From Amarolinea aalborgensis (GTDB taxonomy: Bacteria; Chloroflexota; Anaerolineae; SSC4; Amarolineaceae): 64,000 bases of DNA. Below are positions 53,129-62,130 of the stretch, piece after piece. Position numbers and translations under genes: made by a program. Position 1 is the first letter of the stretch; every line of letters begins with the position of its first letter. The DNA is taken from the NCBI RefSeq assembly GCF_900491745.1, contig NZ_UETR01000009.1, positions 62,001-126,000 on the forward strand, in the 5' to 3' direction. The notes beneath the pieces were generated by a model. That model did no database searches. It saw only the letters and a program-made list of their open reading frames with translations, and was not told the DNA's origin.

Positions 53129-53611
53129 CTATGAGGATTCGACTTTTCTTGTGAACAGCGCCCGCCAGGCGCCGGTGGCCCACAGCGCCCAGGCTATCAG
53201 CACCGGCTGGAAGAACAGCCGGTTGAAGCGGGCCTGATCGGTGTTCATCCCAAAGGCGTCAATCCGGTTGACGTACTGCGAGATGTTGCCCGGGAAGATC
53301 AGCACAAAGAACGCCGCAACGGCCAGGCCGACGAGCACTCGCTGTTTGACCAGGAAGATCAGGGCTAACCCCAGTGCGATTTCTGCAATCCCGGACAGGA
53401 TGACGACCAGCTCGCCATTCACCGGCAGCCAGGTTGGCACCTGGGCCAGGAACTCGGCCCGCGCGGACGTGAGGTGGGTGATTCCGGTAAAGACCAGAAA
53501 TACGCCCAACAGGACGCGCAAAACTGTCTGCGCCGTCCGCCAGGCTCTCTGTCCCGCACTCGACTGTTCAGACCGAAGGCTCTTGTTCTCTGTGTTCACC
53601 CTATTCTCCAT
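53129..53611 (-). CDS. DoxX-like membrane protein
   Basis: 160 residues with four membrane helices. TVLRVLLGVFLVFTGITHLT is the typical first helix, followed by LSGIAEIALGLALIFL, VGLAVAAFFVLIFPGNISQY and a last helix around QPVLIAWALWATGAW. Members include subunits of terminal oxidases and poorly characterised membrane proteins. The start at 53611 lies inside the end of the upstream gene (11-base overlap). Confidence 0.82.
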   Translation of the reverse strand: MENRVNTENKSLRSEQSSAGQRAWRTAQTVLRVLLGVFLVFTGITHLTSARAEFLAQVPTWLPVNGELVVILSGIAEIALGLALIFLVKQRVLVGLAVAAFFVLIFPGNISQYVNRIDAFGMNTDQARFNRLFFQPVLIAWALWATGAWRALFTRKVESS

Positions 53612-54179
53612 TTGTGCGGTTGGCTCTCTGTGGAAGGAACGACTTGGCCGCGGCCAGCACAACGGCCAGCAGCGTCGCACCCACCAGCGTAAACTTGACG
53701 CTGGCAAAGATGCCGGCTATGAGGGTAAAAGGCGCCAGCGCGCCCTCTACGGTCGGTGACAGCGGGCCGGTCGCCGGCATGCGCCTGACCACGGTGAGCA
53801 GGCAGATGTTCTCGCTGACGTCGAGCAGCGCTGCGGCCAGGGGCAGAGCCGCCAGGCGCTGTAAGGTGCGCGCCCAGGCTGCCAGGGCCGGGTGGGCCGC
53901 CATCTGCACCAGCAGCGCACGTAAGCCGCCGGCATAGCCGACAATGAAGAGGAAATCGAGCCACAACGCCAGGCGGGCCAGATCAGCGCCGCCAGCCGGC
54001 CAGGCCTGAATGATGGCCGCGGCCTGCGCGGGCGTGAAGGCGAGTTCCAGATCAACAATCCCGCCGGGGCTGCCGGCCGCCTTCAACTGCGCCTCGATGC
54101 CCTGAAACACCATAAACAACACGACGACGATCAGCAGAGCCGCCAGGGTGAATCCACGCAGCCAATGGCGGGTGTTCAT
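53601..54179 (-). CDS. Integral membrane protein, unknown function
   Basis: 192 residues. Hydrophobic segments near 10-30 (LAALLIVVVLFMVFQGI), 75-95 (LWLDFLFIVGYAGGLRALLV), 115-135 and 155-180 suggest four helices. No motif that I recognise. GGAGGCAGC precedes the ATG at 54179, so the longer open frame is not needed. It overlaps the DoxX-like gene. Confidence 0.72.
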   Translation of the reverse strand: MNTRHWLRGFTLAALLIVVVLFMVFQGIEAQLKAAGSPGGIVDLELAFTPAQAAAIIQAWPAGGADLARLALWLDFLFIVGYAGGLRALLVQMAAHPALAAWARTLQRLAALPLAAALLDVSENICLLTVVRRMPATGPLSPTVEGALAPFTLIAGIFASVKFTLVGATLLAVVLAAAKSFLPQRANRTNGE

Positions 54180-54216
54180 GCTGCCTCCTATCGCTCGGTG
54201 ATCGTTCATGCGGGCC

Positions 54217-54750
54217 CTACGGTTGCGTCTGGCGCGCCAGCTCGGCCTCGGCCGACGCGTCGTCGCGTGTCAACCATGTGTCGAGCAGCAGCAGGCCAAC
54301 GCCAACCACCACAAGGCTGTCGGCCAGGTTGAAGACCGGCCAATCAAACGCGGCGCCGATGTGCCAGTGGATGAAATCAACCACAAAGCCGTAGAGGAAC
54401 CGATCCAGCAGGTTGTTGCCGATGGCCCCGGCCGCGATCGCGGTGAAGGCGGCCAGCATGAGGGGGCGCCGCGGCGCGGCGAGGACATACCACGCGATCA
54501 CGCACAGTGTCGTCAGACTGACGCCCACGATGAGCGGGGTGCGAATCGTTTCAGGAATCCAGCGCGTCAAGTTGAACGCGGTTTCGCGATTTTCTACGTA
54601 TTGAAAATCCCAGAAGTTGGGGATGAACGTCACGCCGGACGTTCCCTTCAACTGGGCAATGGCCAGGCGCTTGCTGAATTGATCGAGGAGCAGCAGGGGC
54701 AGCAAGCCGAGTGCAATCATAAGCAGTTGGCGCACGTTGCGTTTTGGCAT
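54217..54750 (-). CDS. lspA: Signal peptidase II (lipoprotein signal peptidase)
   Basis: 177 residues with four membrane helices. Catalytic aspartates are in GNNLLDRFLYGFVVDF and WPVFNLADSLVVVG; the N-terminal LLLLDQFSKRLAI helix is also conserved. It cuts prolipoproteins after diacylglyceryl transfer. The ATG at 54750 follows AAGGTC. It lies 37 bases from the next gene on the same strand. Confidence 0.92.
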   Translation of the reverse strand: MPKRNVRQLLMIALGLLPLLLLDQFSKRLAIAQLKGTSGVTFIPNFWDFQYVENRETAFNLTRWIPETIRTPLIVGVSLTTLCVIAWYVLAAPRRPLMLAAFTAIAAGAIGNNLLDRFLYGFVVDFIHWHIGAAFDWPVFNLADSLVVVGVGLLLLDTWLTRDDASAEAELARQTQP

Positions 54751-54864
54751 AAGGACCTTCTTGGCGACATTTCTTCTTGCGCCCCATTGTACCACACATC
54801 GCGTGCAGCGCAGAAGTGCGTGCGGGCATGGCGGTTGATGGCATGTCCGGCGTCGCCGTGGAGG

Positions 54865-56085
54865 CTATGGCGCTGGATGCAGATCCTCTGGCGTTTGGGC
54901 GGCGAGTTGATCCAATTCATCCTGGCGCCGTTTCGATTGCTCCAGCAGCACCAGCGTGATCGAGTAGGCGGCCGCGGCCAGCGGTACGCCAAAGACGAAG
55001 CCCCAAAAGCCCATCAGCTGCGAACCAACCAACAGGGAAATGACAATCAGCAGCGACGGCATACGCAGCGACTCGCTGAAGATGGAAGGCATGACGACGT
55101 TGAACAGGATGATCTGGAAAACGAGCAGGATGAGCAGCAGCCAGAGCGTGTTAGGCGAACCTTGCAGGGCGGCCACCAGCACCGGCAAGATGGTGGCGAC
55201 GATGCCGCCGACGATCGGCACGAGCACGACCAGGCCAGTTGCCACCCCTACAACCAGGGCCGAATCAATGCGCAAGATGAACATCAGCAGGGAAACCGCC
55301 GTGCCGAAGATGAGGCCTTGCAGGACGGTACCGCGCAGGAAACCGCCAAAGGTGCGGTCAATGGTCTCGGAGGCCAGTTGGTATTCATCTTCGTAGCGCC
55401 TGGGCAGCACGCGTAGGATGGCGCCGGCAATGGCGCCGCCGTCGAGGGTGACAAACAGGCTGAGGAAGATGATGATCAGAAATTGGCTGAAAGCCGTGGC
55501 AATGCCGCCGGCCAGCCCCAATCCAAATTGCAGGAGGTTTGCGCCCACGAGCGGCACCTGGTTCAGCAGCTCGGAGGGCTGCGGCAAGACAATCAGGCTG
55601 GCATCGAGGTCGAAGCGAGTGATCAGAAACGCGCGCGCGCCATTAAGCCACGCGGTGGCCCGCTGCAGCCACAACGGCAGGTTGCCGGCTTGAATCTGCA
55701 TGGTCTGCGCCAACTGGTCCAGCTGCTGGACGAGCACCGGCACCAGGGCCAGCACCGTGAGGGCCAGACCCGCCACGAGCAATCCGTAGACGATGGCAAC
55801 CGCCAGGCCAAATGGGAGGTGGAAAGTCTCCTCGCCGCGCAGATGGATGCGCTTCCCCAACAGCCGCCGCAGAGGGCGCAGCGTCAACGGCCGGCGCTGC
55901 AGCCAGGTGACCAGCGGCTGCAACGTGAAAGCCAGGAGCCAGGCCAGCGCCACCATCAGGATCAGGCTGCTGAATGAACGGATGAAGACGGTCAGTTTTT
56001 CGATGAGGTAGATCGAGACCGCCAGGGTGAGCACGATAATCAGCGAGCGGGGTAAGAGTTCGGACGGACGATGATTGTCTGGCAT
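54865..56085 (-). CDS. AI-2E family (PerM-like) exporter
   Basis: 406 residues. Membrane helices at about 15-35 and 40-60, then a loop with LAQTMQIQAGNLPLWLQ, and the C-terminal helices (FLIIIFLSLFVTLDGG, TVLQGLIFGTAVSLLMFILR, SLLIVISLLVGSQLMGFWGF) that characterise the family. Members export the autoinducer-2 signal, sodium or other solutes; the substrate is not predictable. AGGAGAA precedes the ATG at 56085. Confidence 0.88.
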   Translation of the reverse strand: MPDNHRPSELLPRSLIIVLTLAVSIYLIEKLTVFIRSFSSLILMVALAWLLAFTLQPLVTWLQRRPLTLRPLRRLLGKRIHLRGEETFHLPFGLAVAIVYGLLVAGLALTVLALVPVLVQQLDQLAQTMQIQAGNLPLWLQRATAWLNGARAFLITRFDLDASLIVLPQPSELLNQVPLVGANLLQFGLGLAGGIATAFSQFLIIIFLSLFVTLDGGAIAGAILRVLPRRYEDEYQLASETIDRTFGGFLRGTVLQGLIFGTAVSLLMFILRIDSALVVGVATGLVVLVPIVGGIVATILPVLVAALQGSPNTLWLLLILLVFQIILFNVVMPSIFSESLRMPSLLIVISLLVGSQLMGFWGFVFGVPLAAAAYSITLVLLEQSKRRQDELDQLAAQTPEDLHPAP

Positions 56086-56102
56086 GAAAAGCGTTCTCCT
56101 AT

Positions 56103-57809
56103 CTATTGGCCGGGGTCGGGGAGCACCTGGTAGACGCGAAACCACGCGTTGCGGTAAACCGTGGCAAATGGCAGCTCGGCGCCGTTGAAGAAGACGGCAA
56201 AACGCGCCTGGTATTTCTGCGCCAGCGCCGTCACCTCCGCGGCGCTGAGATCGTTGTAGCGCGTATCGCTGGCGCTGGTGGCGTGTAAATCCTGCATACG
56301 CTGCCACCAGGCTGCGGTGAACGGCACGCTGAAGTATTGCTGGGTGCCGTCTTTCCACTCGCCCACCACGGGCCGTTCGCTTTCCACGCGGAAGCCGTAG
56401 TAGTAGGGCGGCGTCATGAACGTGGCATCCACCGGCGTGTTCTGGCGCGCCCAGGCCTGCACATCACGCCAGGCCGCCAGCAGATCGGACGGAACCTGGG
56501 GCTGCGTGAACGCCGCGGCTGTGGAAACGAGCAGCGCCAGGAGCAGCGCAGCGGCCGTCCAACGCACGCCAGCCGGCCAGGTCATGAGCCTGGACAGGCG
56601 CTGGCCGCTGGTCGCTTTATAGATCCGTTCGGCGGCCACGCGGCCCACCGCATCCAGCCGCGTCCAGAAGGCCGCCGCCGTCAGCAGCAGACCAGCCAAC
56701 ACCCCGACGATCCACGCGCTGGGCCACGGCGCGAACAACGCCAGCAAGACGATGAGGCTTCCGGCGCGGGCCAGGCCCCCGCGATCCCACCTGGACAGCA
56801 GCCAGCTTACCACCAACGGCAGGGCCAGAAGCGTCAGAAACTTGGTGCTGCGGAAAAGCTGCCAGCGCAGAACCAACCCGATCGGCCAAACCTCCGCGCC
56901 GAGGAAACCAATCAAGGCCAAGAGCGCGACCGCGAGCGCGGCGCCGGCCAGCCAGCGGCCTTGCGCGCGGCGCCGCTGCGGCCACCAACCCAGCCCGGCC
57001 AGCCCAATCCACAGGCCAAAGATGACGAAGTCGGTCAGCGGCCAGGTCAGCGGGAAACTGTGCTGGGCCGAGCGCAGGCGCAAGAGGTCAATCCAGGCCG
57101 GGGTGATCGGCTCGCGCGCCTGCCATGACCAGATGAGCGTGGGCAGCGCCAGGAGCAGACCGAACGCTGCGGCCAGCAGGGGCGCGGCCCACCGTCGCCA
57201 GGGCAAGCGCAGCAGGTCGCCGCCCAGCAGCAGGGCCAGGGCAAACGCGCCGCTGAGCGCGTGCAGATTGATGAGCAGGCCGGCCAGGGCAAAGGCCAGC
57301 AAGCGCCATTCTAACAGGCCGGCCAGCAAGGCCCACAGCGCCAGCGCCATGCCCACGTGGCGCGGCAGCGCGGAACGCAGAATGAGATCGTCGCCGCCGA
57401 GCACGGGCAGCAGGGAAAGGGTGAGCAGCAGTCCTACCAACAGCGGCCGCAGCGGCATACGATCCGGCGCCAGGCGCAGGCTCAAACCGGCCGCGGCCGT
57501 CAGATAAGCCAGCAGCGTGAGTAGGTGAATGACGAGGAATAGGGTAGGAATGGAAGTCAGGCTCGTCGCGAGGGCCAAGAGCTGGAAATAGAAGGACGGA
57601 TAGCCGGCGCGCGTCGCCAGCATCGGATCGCCGGGGAAGAGCGATGGGTCCAGCGTCTGCAGCAGGAACGGCAGCTGAATGGCGTGCGCATCCTCGACGA
57701 CGCCGAAGCGGTAGCCGTGGGCCAGCAGATGAAATGCAACGAACAGCGCGCTGAGCAGCAAGACTCCTGCGCCGGGCAGCCAGCGGCGACGAAGCATGGT
57801 CAACCACAT
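56103..57809 (-). CDS. Large polytopic membrane protein (DUF6798-like)
   Basis: 568 residues with about 12 hydrophobic helices in the first 440 residues and a soluble C-terminal domain of about 110 residues. That domain contains VQAWARQNTPVDATFMTPPY and AQKYQARFAVFF. The arrangement resembles membrane glycosyltransferase-like DUF6798 proteins, with a stem domain comparing residue availability after a WARQNTP motif. No catalytic DxD is clear. ATG at 57809 or 57797. It begins 12 bases after the GNAT stop. Confidence 0.7.
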   Translation of the reverse strand: MWLTMLRRRWLPGAGVLLLSALFVAFHLLAHGYRFGVVEDAHAIQLPFLLQTLDPSLFPGDPMLATRAGYPSFYFQLLALATSLTSIPTLFLVIHLLTLLAYLTAAAGLSLRLAPDRMPLRPLLVGLLLTLSLLPVLGGDDLILRSALPRHVGMALALWALLAGLLEWRLLAFALAGLLINLHALSGAFALALLLGGDLLRLPWRRWAAPLLAAAFGLLLALPTLIWSWQAREPITPAWIDLLRLRSAQHSFPLTWPLTDFVIFGLWIGLAGLGWWPQRRRAQGRWLAGAALAVALLALIGFLGAEVWPIGLVLRWQLFRSTKFLTLLALPLVVSWLLSRWDRGGLARAGSLIVLLALFAPWPSAWIVGVLAGLLLTAAAFWTRLDAVGRVAAERIYKATSGQRLSRLMTWPAGVRWTAAALLLALLVSTAAAFTQPQVPSDLLAAWRDVQAWARQNTPVDATFMTPPYYYGFRVESERPVVGEWKDGTQQYFSVPFTAAWWQRMQDLHATSASDTRYNDLSAAEVTALAQKYQARFAVFFNGAELPFATVYRNAWFRVYQVLPDPGQ

Positions 57810-57821
57810 CGTCCGATCCCC

Positions 57822-58742
57822 TCAGCGCGCCGCCGTGGGCAGGCGGAAGGTCATCACCGGCGTCCGCTTGCCCAGCAGGCGAAAACCATGCTGCGCGTAG
57901 AGGCGCTGGCTGGCCTGATTGCTGGCTTTGGTGTTCAGGCTGACGCTGCGCGCGCCGCTGCGCCGGCAGAAGCGCAGTGCGTCGGTCAGCAGCTGCCGGC
58001 CGAGCCCCTGGCCCTGCGCCGCCGGCAGCACGGCGAGCCGCGCCAGGACGCCAAATTCGCCGCGCACATCGCTGACCGCGTAGCCCATCACCTGTCCTTC
58101 CATCTCAGCCACGATGGCATGGCTGCTCATGACCAGCAGGCCGGTCAGATCGGCCGCGGTCGCGCGCCAGGGCGGCGCGAAGGCGGCGCTGTCCACCGCC
58201 TGCAAAGCTAGGATCTCGTCTGGACGCGCTGAGCGCAGCGTGGCCGGCCCTACGCCGTCGCTGGCATGGTCAATCCCTACCCCGCGCTGCAGGACCTCCA
58301 GAGTGTCGCTAATCTGAAAACCGAGGCGCTGCAGCGGCGCGTGCAGCCATTCCGCGGCGGCGATGTGCACCACGGCCTGGACACGGCGACTGCGCAGCGC
58401 CGCTGCGACCGGCTCCCACAGCGCGGGCAGGCCCTCGTCCGCGCGCCAGCCGCCGAGCAGGGCGCAGCCGCGCAGCGTCGCCCAGGCGTTCAGCGTCTCG
58501 CCCGGCAAGGTTGGCTGCGCGAGTAGGGAGGTCAACAGGAAGCCCCACAGCAGGGGGCCGGTTTCAGCCACCGCGCCGCTGGTCTGGTCCGAGGTCAACA
58601 GCGCGGGCAAATCCTCGGTCCCAAAAGTGAGCATCTGGCGTCGCGTCTGGTCGAGCAGCGTCAGGATACGCGCCTGGTCATCCGGCCGCGCCGCGCGCAC
58701 CGTGACATGAAAGGTGTTGGCTTGCGCATCATGGTCGTTCAT
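57822..58742 (-). CDS. GNAT N-acetyltransferase (two GNAT-like domains)
   Basis: 306 residues. The C-terminal GNAT domain (about 165-300) has ARLAVLPAAQGQGLGRQLL (acetyl-CoA loop) and a final ASQRLYAQHGFRLLGKR. The N-terminal half is a degenerate second GNAT fold without the loop. The acceptor is unknown. It heads the eleven-gene minus-strand run. Confidence 0.84.
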   Translation of the reverse strand: MNDHDAQANTFHVTVRAARPDDQARILTLLDQTRRQMLTFGTEDLPALLTSDQTSGAVAETGPLLWGFLLTSLLAQPTLPGETLNAWATLRGCALLGGWRADEGLPALWEPVAAALRSRRVQAVVHIAAAEWLHAPLQRLGFQISDTLEVLQRGVGIDHASDGVGPATLRSARPDEILALQAVDSAAFAPPWRATAADLTGLLVMSSHAIVAEMEGQVMGYAVSDVRGEFGVLARLAVLPAAQGQGLGRQLLTDALRFCRRSGARSVSLNTKASNQASQRLYAQHGFRLLGKRTPVMTFRLPTAAR

Positions 58743-58806
58743 GAGGTCAGATTATAGCACAGAAGCCGTTGGCGGGCGATTGGGCAATTTGCTTTTTTGG
58801 AGTGAT

Positions 58807-58835
58807 TTGGAGGCGCATGGCCTTTGCGCTATAAT
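58807..58835 (+). promoter_or_regulatory. Promoter upstream of the STAND NTPase gene
   Basis: TTGGAG (58807-58812), 17-base spacer, TATAAT (58830-58835). If used, it gives a leader of about 355 bases that contains the inverted-repeat element. Confidence 0.6.
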
Positions 58836-58954
58836 TCTGTTAGCTGAACTGAAATCCACGCTAGGTCGCATCTGCGGCTGCACCTACGGCCGGAGATGCA
58901 CCTACTCCCGAACGAGACCCCCAAACCAACCAGCATCCTTGCCTGACCGAATTT

Positions 58955-59138
58955 GTAACTGCTCAGGCATTCTGAGCCGACGGCAGCCGCCGAATGAATT
59001 CGGGGCGAAAGGGCGTTCCGCCGCCAGGTCGGCCGCCGCCGACCAGCAGCGCGTCTACGTAGGTAGACGCCCGGCGGTACGCCCATCAGGCGCGATTTCA
59101 ATCGCTCGGTTGCGACAGCGCGCCGCCTGAGCAGTTAC
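58955..59138. mobile_element. 184-bp MITE-like element with perfect 14-bp terminal inverted repeats
   Basis: GTAACTGCTCAGGC at 58955-58968 is repeated in inverted form at 59125-59138 without mismatch. Inside are further hairpins: CCGAA/TTCGG, GGTCGGC/GCCGACC (59027-59044), GCGTCTAC/GTAGACGC (59050-59069), and GCGATT/AATCGC near 59093. There is no coding capacity. The flanks CCGAATTT and CCAATTTT are similar but not identical, so no clean target duplication. It lies in the leader of the STAND gene. A dead IS end-pair or a structured RNA element are alternatives. Confidence 0.7.
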
Positions 59139-59196
59139 CCAATTTTGTTCTTGGCGATATTCCGAACAGCCATCGTCGCGCACCCGGAGAACGCCC

Positions 59197-62130
59197 ATGG
59201 CCGCCCAACTCATCACACTCAGTCGCCTGCTGACCGAAGCCCTTGAACGACAAGAATTCGAGCAGCTCTGTTTTGATGCCTTCCGTCCGGTCTATGACCA
59301 ATTTAGCGATGGTATGACCCGTGGCGCGCGTACACGCTTGCTGCTCGATTACGTCGGTCGCCAGCGCATGACCGCCACCCTGCTGCGAGAGGTGCGCAGC
59401 ATCAATGCCAGCCGCTATGGCGAATTCGTGGATGCCCTGGCCGCAGCGCTCCTGACCCAACTGACCGCCTCACCGGGCGGGTTGGACAGCCACCTTGTGT
59501 CTGCGCTGCAGACCCTGGCGTCCGGGCAGCCCCGTCTGCCCCAGGCGCTGGAAGACCTGGCGCGCGCACCCGGCGACGCCGACCTGCAACTCATCCTGCG
59601 CACGCAGGTGCGCCGCCAGGCGCTGACCGATGATACGCTGGCCGCCGGTCTCTATGATCTGCTTGCATCCGCCCAGCCTGCCGTTGACGATATTGCCCCG
59701 CCGCCGCGGCCATTGGCGCCGCCAGTGGTGGACGATTTCGTGGGGCGGGCGGATGATCTGGCCTACTTCGGCGACATCCTGCGCACGAGCCATTTCGCGG
59801 TCATCAGCGGCATGGCCGGCGTGGGCAAGACAACCCTGGCCGCGCGCCTGGCGCGGGACTTTGCCGGCGCGGCCTCGCGCATCTTCTGGTATGAGTTTCA
59901 TGAGCCGTTGGACGTGGACGCGATCATCGTCAAGTTGGCCGGTTTCCTCTACCATCAAGGGCGCCCCAACCTGTGGGAGATGCTGGAAAGCGCCCGCCAG
60001 CGCCATGCACGCCCGCCGCACCCCATCCTTCTTTTCGACTACCTGTTCGAAGAACTGCGTGGGCTGGACTGCCTCTTGTGCCTGGACAATTTTCACCTGG
60101 TGGACGAAGAGAGCTCTTTGATCGAGCCGTTCGTCGAGCGACTGGCGCGCCTGGTCCACGCCGGCGAGCTGTCGTTGATCCTGGCGGCCCGCCGTATGCC
60201 AACCTTCGTGCAAACCGTACAGTTCAGGGCCTTGGCCGGTTTGACTCCTGACGATGTCGCCGGGCTGCTGCAGCGCCGCGGCATCAATCTGACGCCCGCG
60301 CTCCTGGCTTCGCTGCATGAACAAACCCAGGGGAACGCGCAGCTGCTCAATCTGACGGCCGCCATGCTGGGCCGCAGCCCCAATCCTGCCGCGCTGATTG
60401 ACAGCCTTGGCGATCAGCAAGATGTAGAGCGTTTTGTGATTCAGCAGGTGGATACGGCCTTGTCTAGCGATGAGCGCGCTGTCTTGGAAGCGATGTCGGT
60501 CTTGCTCGGCTATCCCGTAACGCGCGCTGCGCTCAGCGCCGTTCTGCAGCGCAGCGGCCTGCTGCGTCACGTGCAATCGCTGAGCGATCGCCACTTGCTG
60601 ACCGTCCAGGAATCCCCCGAAGGCCGCGTCTTCGGTCTGCACGCCATCCTGCGCTCGTACTACTACGCGGATCTTGGCCCAGATGATCGCCGAAGGCTGC
60701 ACCGGCGTGCGGGCGCGTTTTATGAGAAGGAACAGCCCGATCCTCTGCTGGCTATCGAGCATTTCCTGCGTGCGGGCGAGATCGAACATGCGGCTGCGTT
60801 GGCAACCGCCGACATCATGACCTTCGTCAACCGCGGCCAGGCGCATGCCCTGCAGCGGCTGCTGGCCCAGTTTGCAAACCACCCCTTGCCCGACCTTTTG
60901 CGCGCGCGCCTGGCGCTGACGGCCGGCGAAATCCATCAGTTCGACAGCGCCAGCGAAGCAGCACAGGCCAGCTACCACTACGTCCTCGATCTGGCCGAAC
61001 GCCTGCCGCCTACGCCGGCACGGCGCAGTCTGACCGTGCGCGCCTGCCAGCGCCTGGGCGAGCTGTTGTCTGATCAGGCGCCCGATGAGGCCATGTCCTG
61101 GCTGCGTCGCGGCCTGGAGGAGTTTGGGAGCAGCGGCGGGCTCGAAAGAGCTGAGTTTTTGGTGACGCTGAGCACCGTCCAGATCGCGGCCGGCGACTGG
61201 GCCGCGGGCCGGGAATCGGCGCTGGCCGCGCTGCAAGAGGCGCCGACGCTGCCTGATCAACTCTGGATGCGGGCGCAGCTCAACCTGGGCATCATCGCCG
61301 GTGAATTGGGCGACCTGGACGGCGCCATCGGCCACACCAGCCAGGCTGCAGACCGCGCCCGTCTGACGCACGATGAATTTTGGCGCCTGCTTGCCGAAAT
61401 GAACCTGGGAATCTACATCTTTACCCAGGGCGACTGGGAAGGCGCCATCCAGAAGCTGACCACCGCCAATGACCTGGCCGGCCGGGTGGGCAGCGGCACG
61501 CAGCGTACCCAACTGGCCGTCAACCTGGGCTACCTGCTGCTGCGCCGCGGCGACGACGCCGAAGCCGGGGTGCAATTGCAGGCCGCGGTCAATCTCGCGC
61601 GCCAGCATCACCTCGTCAGGCATGAAATTGCCGGACTGCTCAACCTGGCCGAGTGGGAGCAGCGCCGCGCTGAACTGGACGCGGCGCTGGCGCTGGTCGC
61701 CGCCGCGGAGCGCCTGGCCTTGACTACGCATATCCAGGGGCACCTGCCGGAGATCTATCGCCGGCGCGGCCAGATCAAGCTGGCGGCGGGCGATGTGACC
61801 GCGGCGTTGACGGCCATTGAACAATCATTGACCGCGGCCGTGGACGCACCATTGGAACAGGGTATGAGCCTTAGGGTGCAGGGACGCGCGCTGGCCGCCG
61901 ACGGCCAGTCGCCGGCGGCCGCCGCGGCGTTCGCCCGCAGCCTGGAACTGCTGGACGGCGCCGATCCGTACGAAGCAGCGCGCACGCAGCTGGCGTGGGC
62001 GCGCCTGCACCTGGCGCAGGGCGACGCCGACGCTGCGTGGCCGCTCTTCGACGCAGCCGCAAACACATTCACCCGTCTCGGCGCAGCGCGTGATCTGCAA
62101 GAAACGCTGACTGCAAGGGGGATACCATGA
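59197..62130 (+). CDS. STAND-class NTPase with N-terminal effector-associated domain and TPR repeats
   Basis: 977 residues. The N-terminal 80 residues (LLTEALERQEFEQLCFDAFR and GARTRLLLDYVGRQ) look like an effector-associated (EAD/Death-like) adaptor helix bundle. The NTPase domain has Walker A SGMAGVGKTTLAARL (Lys near 211) and Walker B CLLCLDNFHLV near 295. A winged-helix region ends near 500. About ten tetratricopeptide-like repeats (550-970) form a sensor arm. STAND proteins switch on effectors upon ligand binding in signalling, development or antiphage cell death. CCGGAGAACGCCC precedes the ATG. The stop overlaps the ATG of the next gene. Confidence 0.83.
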   Translation: MAAQLITLSRLLTEALERQEFEQLCFDAFRPVYDQFSDGMTRGARTRLLLDYVGRQRMTATLLREVRSINASRYGEFVDALAAALLTQLTASPGGLDSHLVSALQTLASGQPRLPQALEDLARAPGDADLQLILRTQVRRQALTDDTLAAGLYDLLASAQPAVDDIAPPPRPLAPPVVDDFVGRADDLAYFGDILRTSHFAVISGMAGVGKTTLAARLARDFAGAASRIFWYEFHEPLDVDAIIVKLAGFLYHQGRPNLWEMLESARQRHARPPHPILLFDYLFEELRGLDCLLCLDNFHLVDEESSLIEPFVERLARLVHAGELSLILAARRMPTFVQTVQFRALAGLTPDDVAGLLQRRGINLTPALLASLHEQTQGNAQLLNLTAAMLGRSPNPAALIDSLGDQQDVERFVIQQVDTALSSDERAVLEAMSVLLGYPVTRAALSAVLQRSGLLRHVQSLSDRHLLTVQESPEGRVFGLHAILRSYYYADLGPDDRRRLHRRAGAFYEKEQPDPLLAIEHFLRAGEIEHAAALATADIMTFVNRGQAHALQRLLAQFANHPLPDLLRARLALTAGEIHQFDSASEAAQASYHYVLDLAERLPPTPARRSLTVRACQRLGELLSDQAPDEAMSWLRRGLEEFGSSGGLERAEFLVTLSTVQIAAGDWAAGRESALAALQEAPTLPDQLWMRAQLNLGIIAGELGDLDGAIGHTSQAADRARLTHDEFWRLLAEMNLGIYIFTQGDWEGAIQKLTTANDLAGRVGSGTQRTQLAVNLGYLLLRRGDDAEAGVQLQAAVNLARQHHLVRHEIAGLLNLAEWEQRRAELDAALALVAAAERLALTTHIQGHLPEIYRRRGQIKLAAGDVTAALTAIEQSLTAAVDAPLEQGMSLRVQGRALAADGQSPAAAAAFARSLELLDGADPYEAARTQLAWARLHLAQGDADAAWPLFDAAANTFTRLGAARDLQETLTARGIP

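Noticed and set aside
54208..55416. 402-residue plus-strand open frame across lspA and the AI-2E-type gene
   Set aside because: Spans two well-supported minus-strand genes and their gap; composition typical of shadows.
59470..61824. 784-residue open frame antisense to the STAND gene
   Set aside because: Low-complexity shadow; the plus strand encodes NTPase motifs and TPRs.
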